Shown here piece after piece: positions 11,335-23,881 of a stretch of 64,000 nucleotides of DNA. Origin of the DNA: Isoetes taiwanensis. Lineage: Eukaryota > Streptophyta > Lycopodiopsida > Isoetales > Isoetaceae. The DNA lies in the NCBI GenBank assembly GCA_021234155.1, contig JAJEKV010000033.1:1265745-1329744 (forward strand), written 5' to 3'. The number at the start of each line of letters is the position of its first letter. The first letter of the stretch is position 1. Position numbers and translations under genes: made by a program. Below the pieces are notes generated by a model. It had not been told where the DNA came from and did not search any database. It worked only from the letters and a program-made list of their open reading frames with translations.

Positions 11335-13935
11335 GGAGCGAGAATAAGAAACCTATTTGATTCTTTAGACTTCTCTGACAATTTCATGTGGATGGATTTC
11401 TATCAAAAGACATATTCCTCTTTTGAGAGCGCTGGAGAATACCAGATGACATCAAGGCGAGGGCTTTATCAAAGCAACCCAACACTCTATAGCCTTTACA
11501 TGCCATAAACAAATATGCTATTCTAGGGCACTGTATATTCATCATCATGGTGTTTGGACAACACCTTCCTCTGCGTGCATTGATCTGCACATTCCATGAA
11601 AACCACTAGGATGAAAATCACTTTGTATACATAATTAGTAGGCAGACCATCATTGATATCAGATATTTTCAAGTAGATGTGTACCGCCAAGTTTTTGCAA
11701 GATATAAATCAATGCGTTATTCAGGATACCTGCATGCATCAATATGAAGGGAGACCTTGCCAATGCGTACAATGTTGAGACATTTTCCAGCATTATGAAC
11801 CCATAATATTGGTTTAAACAAAAACAATACATTCATATTCAAGACTAGAGTTCACGCTACATATTTTATTAATTGGGTGCCTCATCTTCTTGTGCATTTC
11901 TCGGGGTGATATAGCGAGGCTGCATTCTTCATAATGCAAAGTTTTTTCCATAGAGTCCAAGGCAGAGAGAGGACAGAAAAACATTAGACAATTATATTGG
12001 GTGGATTCCCTTGATAGATTGCCCAAAATAATCAATCGTTCTGTCTCACCAGAGACTAGTGCCATCTCATCTTGTTCAAGAACATCACTGTCTTATTAGC
12101 AATTGCTTTTAGGTAGATAGTGGTCACTTTTGTGCAATTTTTTATTCTCCCATGACCATCAATTCCTTTTATACCTTGTTGTGAGTATAACTGCTATCAC
12201 CTATATAAGGGTTGTAATTTGTCATAAGTACGGTTTGATTCTTGAGGAAATATGATGCTCTTAAATTATGTTCTTTAATTTCTTTAGTCGCGTTGTTATT
12301 GTGTTGGTCTAGTAAAATATACTAGTATTAGAACATGTATGTCTTAAGTTGGAGGCCATCCAGAGTCATGCTATGTATAGACCCATCCCATGGCCCTCTA
12401 TAGGGTCCCCTGTGGACAGTAAATTCCCGTGGACGTTAAAATAATAAATATAAATCTATCTTCATTTGTTTGATGCAGCTGATGCTGGCATAATTTGCAT
12501 CTAAATGCATTTTGATCGCTTAGATATTCAGCTAGATAATGGTGACAACACATGGACGATAAAAACTCATTAGTTCATTCTCTGGTTATGATTTCATACT
12601 AGCTAAGTGGCTTTGTGGATTCCTCACCTGTGTCAAGCATCTATACCATCTTTGGGTCTGAAATAGCTATATAAAACGCATCATATCAATCCCATGTATC
12701 TTTAGTAATGAATGGACCACATATCTTAAGAAAAGTTCTATAAAGCTGTGGAATGAATGTGATCCATGACCGATGGATTTTATCCCTAAAATGATTATTT
12801 TTGTATAGCAATTTTTCTTTTACTTGCACTCATATATATTGCTAATCAATGTTTATGGCAAATTTTCTCCTTTTTCTCTTCAATGTTCCTAAAGGTCAAC
12901 TAGTGCCGATGATTTTCTCCAGAAAAGGATGATTTGCTATAGGCAGTGGCCACAAAGGTTTAAGTCTTGTCAAATTGAGAGGATTTATTGATATCCTGAT
13001 TGGCTGAATTTGTTGTCTCCTCTAGAACAAAATAGAATAGAATTTGTCTTATCCTATTCGTATAGAATGAACTTGTTCTCTTATTTATTAAAGAATTGTT
13101 TTTCTCAGGCACTTCTTTAGAAAGAAAGTGACCATGCAATCATGGAAGGAGAGGAGTATGTGTATTGTGTCTTCTGGCCAACCCAATGAACTTAAAGTTC
13201 CAGTCCTTAGTCTAGAGAGGAATGCGTAAGTTGTTAAAGTGTGCATGATCGAGTAGCCGGCTGAAAGGATTACTTGAAGGACGCTAATTTCGATTTTGGT
13301 ATCCATCAATCGAGATGGAGAATTTCAATGGGTTGGGTGCTCGTACTCTAGCTTTGCTGGGTGAAAGCATACTATGATGTACCACTTTTGGACCCTAGAA
13401 CAAATCTTCATGTTACTATCATGTTGTCCAACAGCCATGCCGCCACCCCGAGATACTCAATCATATTGTGGTTGCCGCTATGGTAGTTGTTGGTGCTATT
13501 GCAACCCCGAGGCACCGCCGCTGCCACCCGCCATCCCTGTTAAAGACCATTGAGACCACCCCTGAGCTACTGCCTTAACGCCCACGGTATGTACTGGTAA
13601 TCGCTCAAACATGTCCCCTATTGCTGATATTGCAACCTCTAGAGTCTACAAACCAATCAAAATAGGAATTCAGGTTTGCATATAATGTTTCAGAACTATC
13701 AGCTTGCATGGCAAAAAGGATATAGTTTGAACTCTGTAGCCATGGATATGCATTGCAAATTCTTTATAGAAACCTGAGAATATGCTGGGCATAGGCTTTT
13801 GGATATGTTAGGCTATCTAATGAGTGCATGTTAAAAGTGGGGACTGGCTGGGTAGCTTTGCTATTAGACCCGCCACACCTTCAATTTCCACAAAGACAAA
13901 GTATATAATCAGTTAGCCGGATAAGTGTATCCCTC
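11335..13935. other. No supported gene
   Basis: Small reading frames at 11384-11590 and 11814-12065 (minus) were examined for repeat-protein or transposase signatures, and none was convincing. A CCGCCACC-rich patch lies at 13437-13560. Confidence 0.4.
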
Positions 13936-13937
13936 AG

Positions 13938-14060
13938 CATGTTACCATGATCTCGTCCATTGGAGTGGGCATTTCCATCCTCGGCCGCTAGCCTGGGATA
14001 GGTTATATATAGAGGCACCTTCTTCTCGGCCAAACCATTTTGATCACTTGGAAACCGGAA
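13938..14060 (+). mobile_element. Partial LTR of the chromodomain gypsy family
   Basis: The block CATGATCTCGTCCATTGGAG, then GGCC(G)CTAGC and the TATA-like TATATATAGAGGCACCTT, matches the 3' LTR at 15610-16110 (there around 15856-15925) and the LTR at 38698-39248. It lies directly upstream of RNase H-like sequence. It is probably what remains of a 5' LTR joined to pol after loss of gag, protease and most of reverse transcriptase. Confidence 0.68.
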
Positions 14061-14109
14061 TATTTCACCACTGAAAGTGCTCAACCGTGAGTTATCTCAA
14101 CCGCACACG

Positions 14110-15600
14110 CCTGTGATCAAGTACCATCCCGGACCTCCAAGGGAAGCCTGATGCCTTGTCCCGCCTCGGCTCCCAACTCTGGAGCCTGCCGGAGGATTCA
14201 GATTTGATCACCAACACAGATGATCCTAGCCCCGGGACGGCCTGCATTTTATGGCCGCCACTTTGTTCGAGAGGCCTCATGGATAGCCTTGTTGGAGTTT
14301 GTTCAACATCTTTGCCCCTTCCGATCCACGGCTCAAGATATGTTTTCATCTAGTTTCAAGATCATCTTCTCAAAGAAATGCGATCAATTATGGCCGCTTT
14401 GAGATCTCGGATGATTGCCCGTGATGGACTTTGTATGTCCCATGGTGCTTCGAGTTCTAGCTTATCATGACTCACCTATGGCGGACATTTTGATTTAGCT
14501 AAGACTTTGAACCACTTAATCGAGTATTGATGGGATGGGGGTCAGTTGCTCAACAAGTGTTTATTACTCCATCCTCGTGATATCTACCCGTCGAATTGTT
14601 CTAAAACATCTCCTCGTGGTCTTCACCCAATCGCTCCATGGGACCTGAGGAGTATTTTGTAGACTTTAATTTAGAGTCGTTGATTTTGGGGGTCATGACG
14701 CCATCATAGCTTCAAGTAGCGATCACTTGAAGTAGTCACTATGGAGCTTAATCTATTGTCGCCAGATCATGGGATTCAGCTCATCACACGATTTTAGAAA
14801 CAAGTTTTGAGTTATAGAATATTGATCGTCACTTAACATCTGCAAACAAAAATAATGAGCAAGTGAGCGCATCAATCATACCGGAAATGAAAATGTTTGG
14901 AGGTGCTTTATCGCTTATCAAAGAGGATGATCGGGGTTTCCATTATCTTCCATTAGTCATGTAGCTTCATCATAATAATTCTCAAGACATGCTTCCACCG
15001 GGCTCCTGACCTTTCAACTCGCCGCATTCATTAATTTCTTAGTGTTGTCAGCAGTTGACTGGCTAATCCTAGTCGCCGAGTCCTCGACTTGAGAAACCCA
15101 AGATCTTCAACTTCTATCTTTAGCACTATCTTCTTTGGGCACATGAGCGTTTACCTGGTATTATATTTCCATTTACACGCCATGAAGCTTCTACATTTCA
15201 TGTTGGTGTACCATCATTCAGAACAATCTTGAGTATCGCTTTGGTCCCACGGGATCAGCAATATGGCATTCCAACTCGAGCTCCCACCAGTTGTTTCATA
15301 TTTTGCTATTGGAGCCCTACACAGTTAATCCTTTCCCAGATCGCATTCCTCCATAGCCACCACCAGTGGAAATTGATGATCATGAGGAGTCCGAGGTTTG
15401 AGAAATTTTGGACTCGAGTTTCTGTGCCGACGATTGTATTGCTTTGTCGATTGAAAAGGTTACTCATCAAGCGATAGGAAATTTAAGCCTCGCCGAGAAT
15501 CACTAATCCCGAGAAAATTGGGAATTTCATGATATTACACGGATAAGCCAAGTTTGAGCACCGTCCTCACGACTCACGAGGACTCGTCACCATCGTAGGA
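14110..15600 (+). pseudogene. Decayed Ty3/gypsy pol 3' part: RNase H end, integrase, chromodomain remnant
   Basis: Pieces in shifting frames read in normal chromoviral order. A YHPGPP..DALSRL end of RNase H lies near 14120-14170. Integrase follows, with YHDSPMAGHF-like text at 14465-14490 and LAKTLNHLIEY at about 14495-14530, standing where the H2C2 zinc region is expected. Further on come an ELPP segment and EPYTVNPFPDRIPPPPPPVE near 15315-15370, then an EILDS block, which is the usual linker into a C-terminal chromodomain. Stops and frameshifts are frequent, so no product is expected. The polypurine tract and 3' LTR follow directly. The chromodomain linker makes this a chromovirus-type gypsy element. 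Confidence 0.78.
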
Positions 15601-15609
15601 GGGGGATGG
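15598..15609 (+). promoter_or_regulatory. Polypurine tract
   Basis: GGAGGGGGATGG directly precedes TGTGACAACC, the start of the 3' LTR. This is the expected site of plus-strand priming for a gypsy element. Confidence 0.75.
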
Positions 15610-16110
15610 TGTGACAACCATATGGGTATTCATATCGTATGGGTATTCTACTCATATGTAGAAAAGATCGTCGTCACACAGATGCAAAAGAGTAGTTGCA
15701 CAAGGAAGGATTTGAACTTGCAACCTTCTAGGTGTGATTCATCCAACTTTGCCAAGTGCACTACAAATACTTTAAAGACAATTTCTTCTTTACATGTAGA
15801 TTGATTTTAGAAGGATCTAGAATATTCTAGAACCCCATGCATGCATGACACTTGGCATGATCTCGTCCATTGGAGTGGCGCGATCCTGGCCACTAGCTAG
15901 AGGCACCTTCTTCTTGTCGAACCATTCCAGTTCAACACCATATTGAGCCTTCTAAGCATCTCCCTCATGTTCCTGCTTACCTTCAGACCATTCTATTCTT
16001 ATTTCTTCATTATATATCAGATTCTTCGCTGATTTTGGCGTATGTCTTTTGTATTTCTTGCATATTCTTCTTGTATTTACCTTGTTTTTACACAGGTTCG
16101 TGACAGACAA
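15610..16110 (+). mobile_element. 3' LTR of the chromodomain gypsy element
   Basis: It starts TGTGACAACC right after the polypurine tract. It shares ordered blocks with 38698-39248: AGAGTAGTTGCA, CTAGAATATTCTAGAACC, ACACTTGGC(A/G)TGATCTC, GCACCT(T/C)CTTCTT, and a T-rich end with TATTTCTTGCATATT. The right end is uncertain by tens of bases. An antisense tRNA-like segment lies inside at 15706-15763. Confidence 0.75.
15706..15763 (-). other. tRNA-like segment inside the LTR
   Basis: Read on the minus strand, TGGCAAAGTTGG (15743-15754) fits the RNA polymerase III A box TGGCNNAGTNGG. AGTTCAAATCC (15708-15718) fits the B box, at roughly tRNA spacing. The LTR copy at 38797-38850 keeps the same layout in worn form. 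No complete cloverleaf is claimed. Confidence 0.45.
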
Positions 16111-16740
16111 TTGATCATTGTACATCTGACTGCTGCGAGACTACCCAAAGTGTCCCTTGTGCATGGCAATTCCTACTTTTGGTGGTTTAATCTTTGAAGT
16201 AAAGGAGCAAAGTAGCATACGACTGAATTCACGACTCCATTTGGCAATTGCAGTGATTAGACAATACCAAACTTGTACATTGCAAAGGATTAGCAGGAAA
16301 TGTTCTACCTCCTTGACCATCATCTCAGGACATGCTGGAGAAGAATAATATAAAAGACTTTGCAGCCCACATGGAACATCTCAGAGTTTGAACTGAGGTA
16401 CTTCATAGATGGATCCAATACTAGTCACATAAGCAGGGGTCACTTAGGGCTTGCAGTGTCTCGGCAATGGCAATGCCGTTGAATTAGAAGGCATGCAGGT
16501 GGAGTTGCTCAAGTGGACAATTCCACAGATAGCCCCCCTCCTAACTAAGTAGTTCAATAGGGTGCTTCAGGAAGGCCTTCCTCCATAATGGAGCCCTGGC
16601 GAGTGGACTACTCATCTATAAAAGAGCCGAGGAGATCCCTCGGTACCCGATAACTATTACAGATTATAGTCCAACTCCTTGTTTGCAAAACTGCTAGCTA
16701 ACGATGCAGGGCAGCATAGGTTGTAAGCCCTTACGAGGCG

Positions 16741-16890
16741 GGGTTGAGTCCAAACACTCCGCAGCTGGTGAACTGGACTTAATTCATTATGTATGACATA
16801 CTTGAGATCCCACGCTTTCTTGGTTGAACCAAACCTCCGCATTTGTTGAACACAGATAGATTTATTATGTATGACATGCACCCGAGGTCA
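16741..16890. repeat. Two-copy imperfect tandem repeat, about 85 bp
   Basis: GGTTGA(G)..CCAAAC..CTCCGCA..TGGTGAAC..ATT(C)ATTATGTATGACAT occurs twice, near 16741-16800 and 16831-16880. The second unit is shorter. Confidence 0.65.
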
Positions 16891-16899
16891 GCTGCTTGA

Positions 16900-19250
16900 A
16901 TTTTGAACACCAAATTAAAATGCCCGATAGCATATGTCACCTCAAAATCAAACATCATATTGATTTACAAACTTAATTTTTAATGTTTAAGGAGCACAAG
17001 GGCACAAGAGGCAAAAAGAAAAAGCAGGGAAAAAGCAATTAAAAGTGTCCGGATTTAAACTAGAAAACCCATGACATTGTGAGAAATCAAGTTTCTATGA
17101 TTGCAACCTTGAATAAGATTAGGTGCAAAACCCTATCCAAGCCTTGATGAGGATCACAAAAATAAGCCAACAGAGCAAGAAAGAAATGAAACGGACAAAG
17201 AATAGATAAAAATATTAAAAACACAAATAAATAGATAGCAAGATTAAAACAATAGAAATAAAGCAAAAGAAGACTAAACAATAGATGCAAAGAACATATT
17301 ATAAAAATCAGAATAAGAAAGCTTTTAAGTTAACAAAAAACAAAAAAAGGAAGATGATTAACCAAAAAAGAAAGCATAAATAACTATAGAGAAAAAAACA
17401 TATATAAAAACCTAAGGACGAAGATAGAAGGATCACTTAAATTTAATGGAAGTATATTTATTAGATCATATGTAAGATAAGTTTGGATAGAACCAATCAA
17501 CAGCAATCACATTAGTGATGCATAAAGAAAGGTTACAAAAAATCTTGAAACATGTAAATATAGAACTAATAGCCAAAAGTATAGGAGATCCAAGTAAAAT
17601 CAGACACAAATAATCAGCATGTTTATATGAAGGTAAAACAACAAGGCCATTTAAAACCACAAAAATGGTGTACCAAATAGGGCCACAAAATATTAAATGT
17701 TTGAAACATATCACCATAGGTAGAAATAGCGAGGGTGTGATGGCACAATGGCGAAGCGAAACCAAGAAACCACATGGAGGGTCTGTAGATGCAGTTTACT
17801 GTGATGGGAACCAAAGAAACCACGATAGCTGAAGGGTAATAAGTTAAGCTACATGCAAGTAAGCAATGAACTAAAGCGGCGCTGCCACTCACCATAGCTT
17901 GAAAAGGCCTTCATATAAACCCAGACCAAGCTACTTAAACCATATGAACAGTTATTGTCATAAAGAATAATTTAAATTACAAGAACAAATGAGATATGGG
18001 CAGCAATAATAATAAACAGAGCACACAAGAAATACAGACTTTAAGAGAAAAATTTATAAACAAGAGAGAACACATACCAGATCTGCCAAGAATGGAAGGT
18101 TTAGGCAAACATTGAAGAGTATCTACTAAAGGCTAGAGCAGCAATCATGCCAAAAGGACATAATAAAAAGTGGAGCTTACTACAGAAAAGCATCTAACAA
18201 AAATAGTCTACTATTTTGATAAACTTAAAAAATTAGAAAAATATTTAGGAACTATAGCCAAATGCTTAGAGCAGAGGACCAGAATGAAACAACCTCAGTG
18301 TAATTTATAGAAAAAATACTACATATATGGCAACCTGATTGTCGATCTTTGGTGGAGCAACATTATCCAGTCAAGCAGGAGCTTGCAACAGAGGAGAAAT
18401 AAGATCATAAGGTGCAGTCACTTTGGGGGAATCATCCTGAGATTCAATGACAATAGGAACAGAGCTACCCTCGCCTTCAACAACAATTTTTCTAGAAGGA
18501 TCTATTGCTTTAGCAGGTTTGTGAAAACTAAAAAGGCTTTTTCTCTTTTCAGCCATTTTTCTATCTTATTCCAATTTAAGAATGGTGGCTTTGTTCAAGC
18601 CACCCTTCTTTCTTCCCATCCACAAGATGCAATAATCAGCTAGCAGCGAAGAGCAAGGAGAACCAGGAAGAGGGGAAGGAAAACTCAAAAAACCCTGACA
18701 TGAATATGTGATCAGAAAAAAGGTAGTGCATCCATGGCAAATCATCCATCCGTTGAAGCTCAAATGTGAAGCTGATCTGTTCGTCCATCCAACGCCAGAG
18801 CTTTTTTGGGCCGCAAATAAATCCTAAAGTTGGAGATATGTGAAAAGGAAGCAGAAAAATAGGGCTATGGTAGAAAGAACATAAGATAGAGAAACCGAAT
18901 TAAAGAATAAGCAATGAATACATGGTCAAAAATGTTGAGGAAGAATATGCCATTAAAGAACAAAGTGAAATACTGGATTATATGGAACTAGACATCTACA
19001 GAAAAGGAGTAGTACACGAATAAGGTTTTGGGAAAAAAACATAAGATAGAGAAGATAAATTAAAGAAAACTCAATGGTCATAAGGCCAAAATAGGTTGAT
19101 GTAGAATAAATTATTAATGGACAATGTTACATACCAGAATTAGGGATCTAGACTCCTATAGGAAGAAGGTCAAGAGAAGAGAAATACAAAGTAATACATT
19201 AAAAGAAAAAAGGGAAAGAAAAGAAAAAAGAGGGTGTTGTCATCACCTCG
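16900..19250. other. A-rich plus strand, no supported gene
   Basis: The plus strand is strongly purine-rich with many AAAGAAA runs, so the minus strand yields Leu/Phe/Ile-rich frames with no family signature. The only frame of different composition is 18371-18556 (minus, 61 residues). Confidence 0.5.
18371..18556 (-). CDS. Unrecognised 61-residue open frame, doubtful
   Basis: It starts MAEKRKSLFSFHKPAK and continues as a hydrophilic Ser/Pro/Asp-containing protein, unlike the hydrophobic frames that surround it in this A-rich region. I do not recognise the family. A GT-like donor is not obvious before its TGA. It could be an N-terminal exon, a transposon protein start or chance. Confidence 0.15.
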   Translation of the reverse strand: MAEKRKSLFSFHKPAKAIDPSRKIVVEGEGSSVPIVIESQDDSPKVTAPYDLISPLLQAPA

Positions 19251-19912
19251 GCACCATTGTCATGTCATAAGACAATGCTTAGCTCCACAATGTGCATGTC
19301 ATAACCTAAACAAAATATATTGTAAAACCAATGTAGTTTAGCATAAATGACCCTCCATACGGCTTTTCCTCATCAACTCGTGTCTTCTTTGATGTCTAGT
19401 CATCAATGCCCTGACTCTGTTCATTGCAGACCGAATGATAATAGCTTCCCTTGTTGTCACGATTTTCGTGATCCATAATCGTCATCCACATATCAACACA
19501 TGCATCGGTATTATCTATATTTACTTATGTTTTTGTATTAGGCGTAGCTTTAATAATACAAGCCCAACGCCATGCGAAATTGCTCTGGATTTTTAATCAT
19601 ATTATGTGTCGACTATTAAAACTTTTTCACTTTTTTTCTACTATCATCTTCACTTGAACAATAAGGGCTGTGCTCTCATAATCCTTCATTTGAGGAGGTT
19701 CAACCAACTTTCAAAGGCCACCCACAACATATATTTAATTTTTTCTTTCCAAACTTGAAAGTATAGGCCACATTAATATGTCTCTACTTATATTCTTGCA
19801 TATACTTAAAAAGAGTGTCAGTTGAGCCGTCTTGCATTTTGCATAGATAGCATGATAATAAGTCTTTTTCTAAATAGGGCAGGACCTATAAGGCACATAT
19901 TAATGTAGTATG

Positions 19913-19982
19913 TATATCTCATAGACCATTGTTATCCAGTGGATGTCTATATCTCATAGACCATTGTTCTCCAGTGGATGTT
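19913..19982. repeat. 35-bp tandem duplication
   Basis: Two adjacent units, 19913-19947 and 19948-19982, start TATATCTCATAGACCATTGT and differ at two positions. Confidence 0.92.
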
Positions 19983-19984
19983 AC

Positions 19985-21270
19985 AAATACTGCACTATAC
20001 CAAAAGAAAAAGAAAGCGGGCATTCTAGATAGCATAATAATGCATGGGAAGGAATAGCACATATGGAAGTCGCAATTCAAATGTTTCTTGTTGATGCATT
20101 GTTTGAGAAACTTAGAGATGATTTTAGTGTGGAAAGTCATTCTTACAATGCAAAGAATGGATATATCATCAATGCATGTATAGTTAGACAAATGTGAAGC
20201 AACAATGTGGAACTCTTATAGAAACCATGCACATGAATGCATTTCAATGCCCAGGTTATTGTAACTCAATATTTATGCAACTCAAAGTCTTATATGGAAG
20301 GAGTAATTTACATGGTTTAAGTGTATTATTTGATGCTAGTTCATAAAGGCCAATATCTTAATCTAAACTTAAGAGTAACAAGAAAATTGGAGCACCATCC
20401 AGGTTTTGAAGCCCCACATGCTGGCATAAGAATACTGTTGTACAAATTCAACCTTCCTATTTGGGTGGTAAAAGTTCCAAGCCAAACCCAATGTCATATT
20501 TCATTCCAATTTCTTTCAAAACCAGTCACACCTCTCATGGGTCAATTGGTTAGCATGGATGTTATTCTATGAATTTAATTCTATCATATTACATTTCCTT
20601 TGGCACAACTAGACCCAGAGAAGACATATTGGTCTACATACATTTCTTAGTAGGTCCATTGCTATTAAGAGTATTCTCTCAAAACATTTTGCGACGAGGA
20701 TTTGCTAATCATACATACTAATGAGCTTATTAGGTTCTTTGCAGCATTGAATAGTAGATTCTCAAGTAGTTAAGATGGAATAGGGATATATTTTACATCT
20801 ATGACCATCAAGAAACTACAAGACAACTAACTTTTCGCATTATTGATCGTTTTGGAAGAGAATGAATGCTTTGATCATTCAAAATGCATATGTACAAGTA
20901 TACCCTTGGACACAAAGCCAAGGGTTTGATAGCACTTAGACAGCGTTGTGGGGGCTTATTAAAAGTAAGGTTGCTATATGACTCTCCCCATGTGACCAAG
21001 TTGGAGTTTTTTTGTTATGGTATAAGAATCCACAAAGTGATGTCTTCATTGTATTTGAAGGGTCATACCTCGGAGGTTATAGATACGGTTCGGTTGTGTC
21101 CTCCCAGAGCGATCACGGTGTCTATACAATTGTCTGATTATGCATACTTATTACTGCTAAGGTTTTTCCCTCGAAAACCCTTGGTAGGGGTTTTAATCGA
21201 TGGTAATAAAACTGCTACTCTCTCTTTACATTTTGGGTCCCGTAGAGTAGGGTAGTGCTAAAGTGGGCGA
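19985..21270. other. No supported gene
   Basis: The 123-residue frame at 20884-21255 (plus) has no recognisable motif and ends at the edge of a TTCTA microsatellite. It may be part of an unidentified repeat with a microsatellite tail. Confidence 0.4.
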
Positions 21271-21276
21271 TAAAAT

Positions 21277-21358
21277 CTATTACATTCTATTATATTCTAT
21301 TCTATTCTATTCCTATTCTATTCTATTCTATTCCTATTTATTTCATTTCATTCTATTT
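21277..21358. repeat. (TTCTA)n microsatellite
   Basis: Imperfect pentanucleotide run with interspersed TTCCTA and TTTCA units. Shorter runs of the same pentamer (as TAGAA) occur near 8195, 13030 and 22790. Confidence 0.92.
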
Positions 21359-21359
21359 G

Positions 21360-23880
21360 TGTGCATGCTGTATTTCAATGGATAACGATACTCTTCTCCC
21401 CATCCTCAAATTACCTCACTTCATCTATAAAAAGGTAGGGAAGAGGGTGCAACCTGTAGTACTTTGTGATTTTCAACCATTATATGTTGTATCCAAAAAG
21501 AATGATTGAGGAATGGAGGCTTTGTATGCTATGCAGAATATTTGCCACCATGCGTAGCTCTATAGTTGTTCCCTCAAGCACACTTATTTTGGGTGTTGGT
21601 TGAGCTGGTTCTCATATATATCACTTTAAACATGCGAGGATTTGGAGTATGTCAAAAAAGCCTTCTTAACTCGAGCTTTTGGAGTTAAATCCAAAGTCTT
21701 ACGTCCAATTCTTCGGGAAAAAAACACAATTCCTCCTACTACAACATGCTGGAATAGAATGACACATACTCGACTATCAAAAGGTAGCTAATATAGGAAA
21801 CACTCGGCTTTTGAAACTGCTTGCGTACAAGGCCATGTATTACCGTGCCATGGCTTTCACTGAGAAATGCTTAGGGTATTTGTCGGATAGGAATGGCCAA
21901 TAGTATATACGTGCAAATAAGTAGCAATGTAGATCTCACTCAATTCAGAGGCAATATACCTAAATATGCAACCATATAATAAGCTTTGGGATCTTTGGTA
22001 TTTATTTACAAAAGAAAAGGTTTATCCTACACTAGTTCTTGGCCCACAAGAATATATGTTATCATGTTTGCCCATGAAGAGGCATAGGATAATTGCACCT
22101 TTGCATAAATCACCGTAGAATTGAAACAAGCAGAATGGGCCCATCAACCACTTGAGAATAGAATATGGCAATGTTGTTAGATAGGAGTGATCGAAGATGA
22201 ACACCATGCTCTTCAAATTTGTCGATGTTTGTGGATATCAAGGCAAAATATGCTTGTTTGATCATATCTAACCACTGCATGTGCTTTTGCAGATGCCAGT
22301 AATGGTACTATTAGCATCTTATAACATGGTGGTTCTTGACCAACCAGGCCATCTATGTCTATTTATCATGCTCATGTCTATAGCATCAACATGCCTATTA
22401 TTGTCAAAAAATGCATTGATTCTGCATAGTAATGCGCTTATTGTGTTCTTTTGTATTGGTCCCATAGACCTTCTCCTTTAGTTTCTGTGGACGAAAATCT
22501 AATTCAATTCAATTTAATTTTCTTTAGTATTCTAAGTGGATACACTATGTACGCGAAAAGAAACAAAGCTTTTGATGTAATACAACAAAAGTAGTAATCC
22601 AAACTAAAATTTTGAAGAACTTTTAAAATAAGCATTCTAACGAGCTATCAAACAGTGAAGGATACTAGAAATGGTATATTAGAAAGCAAACATGTTGTAT
22701 TATAACTAAAATTTTATATCACTAAGATAAAACTAGATAGAGAACTTGTTGTTAATAAAATAATCGTGTGTGTATCACAAAAGGGATATAGAATAGAATA
22801 AAATTGGGTTTCAATCATACTCGATGGCTATCGTGTTGGTCGGACAATGCATGGCCTTTATTCTTTGTCAATATTTCTAGGTCATGCCTTTGAAATGCTT
22901 CCATGATCTTGCATTTATGAGCAAAACCTGGCATTAATCAGCTGGTTAGAAATATGGAGTACAAAAGCCCGTGTATAGCTATAAGTCTCCCATGTACCAT
23001 AATCTTATGTATGAATAGCGGATTTTGTACTCAACCTGAGTGGCCCACATCACCAAAAGAGGGGAATAAGGTTGAGTGTTTGTAATATTCCTTGGGTCAT
23101 TGGCAATATTCAACTCAGCTGCGATTCTTGGGCAAACTTCTTAGCGAGACGCAAGCAGAATGGAAGAATAGAAAGAGCAATTAAATAGAGGGGAATATAG
23201 TCTGATATAGTAATCAAGAATGATAGTTTGGCAGTGTAGAATAGGGTACAGGGAATGATACTAAAATCTAGCAGTGAAGATTGACAAATATTTATAAGGA
23301 AGAACTGAGGAGACACAATGGTCATGTGGACTAGAATGGGGGTATTTTAAAACCTTGTGTATTTATCTATACTTTTGAAGTCCAAAGTAGAAGAACCGTT
23401 ACACACCAACTGCTATACTTAACAGCTGTTAAAAAAAACCCTAACCTAATATTTTATGCCTAATTTTTGGAATCAGTAAAAATTTTAAACACCCCCACCC
23501 GTTGACTTACAAACCCCTTCTGATCTTCACAGATCCAAGAAAATTTCTCGATCCCCTTCCCAATGATTCTAAATCATTCATACTATTCCTCTTTCTACTA
23601 GTCCATTCAATCCTTCAATCTATGCCGCTGCAACACAAAAGGAAATAAAATACAAATCCATTCAACCGGAAGCAAACAGCAGCACAAAAGAGCATAAAAA
23701 ATGGTACATTTTGAGTCTCTGACAATGAAATCTACTATATAATTTATATTTGATCACAACCCATCTTGATTTATGGGAAAATTTTATGAGATTTTGCCTC
23801 GGATCGTGCTATGCAAAGCAGAAAATTAACACCCAGACAAAAAATCCGAGCAGAAAGAGGTCTGATATGGCGGATTTGTG
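21360..23880. other. 3' flank of the VQ gene, no other gene seen
   Basis: I see no convincing gene. CTTTTTTT-poor, AT-rich DNA continues up to the stop codon of the VQ gene. No canonical AATAAA was found on the minus strand close to that stop. Confidence 0.4.
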
Positions 23881-23881
23881 G

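Noticed and set aside
11384-12065. Possible pentatricopeptide repeat fragments on the minus strand
   Set aside because: Cys/Leu/Ala patterns were suggestive, but no 35-residue periodicity or continuous frame could be found.
20884-21255. 123-residue plus-strand frame before the TTCTA run as a LINE C-terminus
   Set aside because: No reverse transcriptase or zinc-knuckle motif; the only support was its position before a microsatellite.
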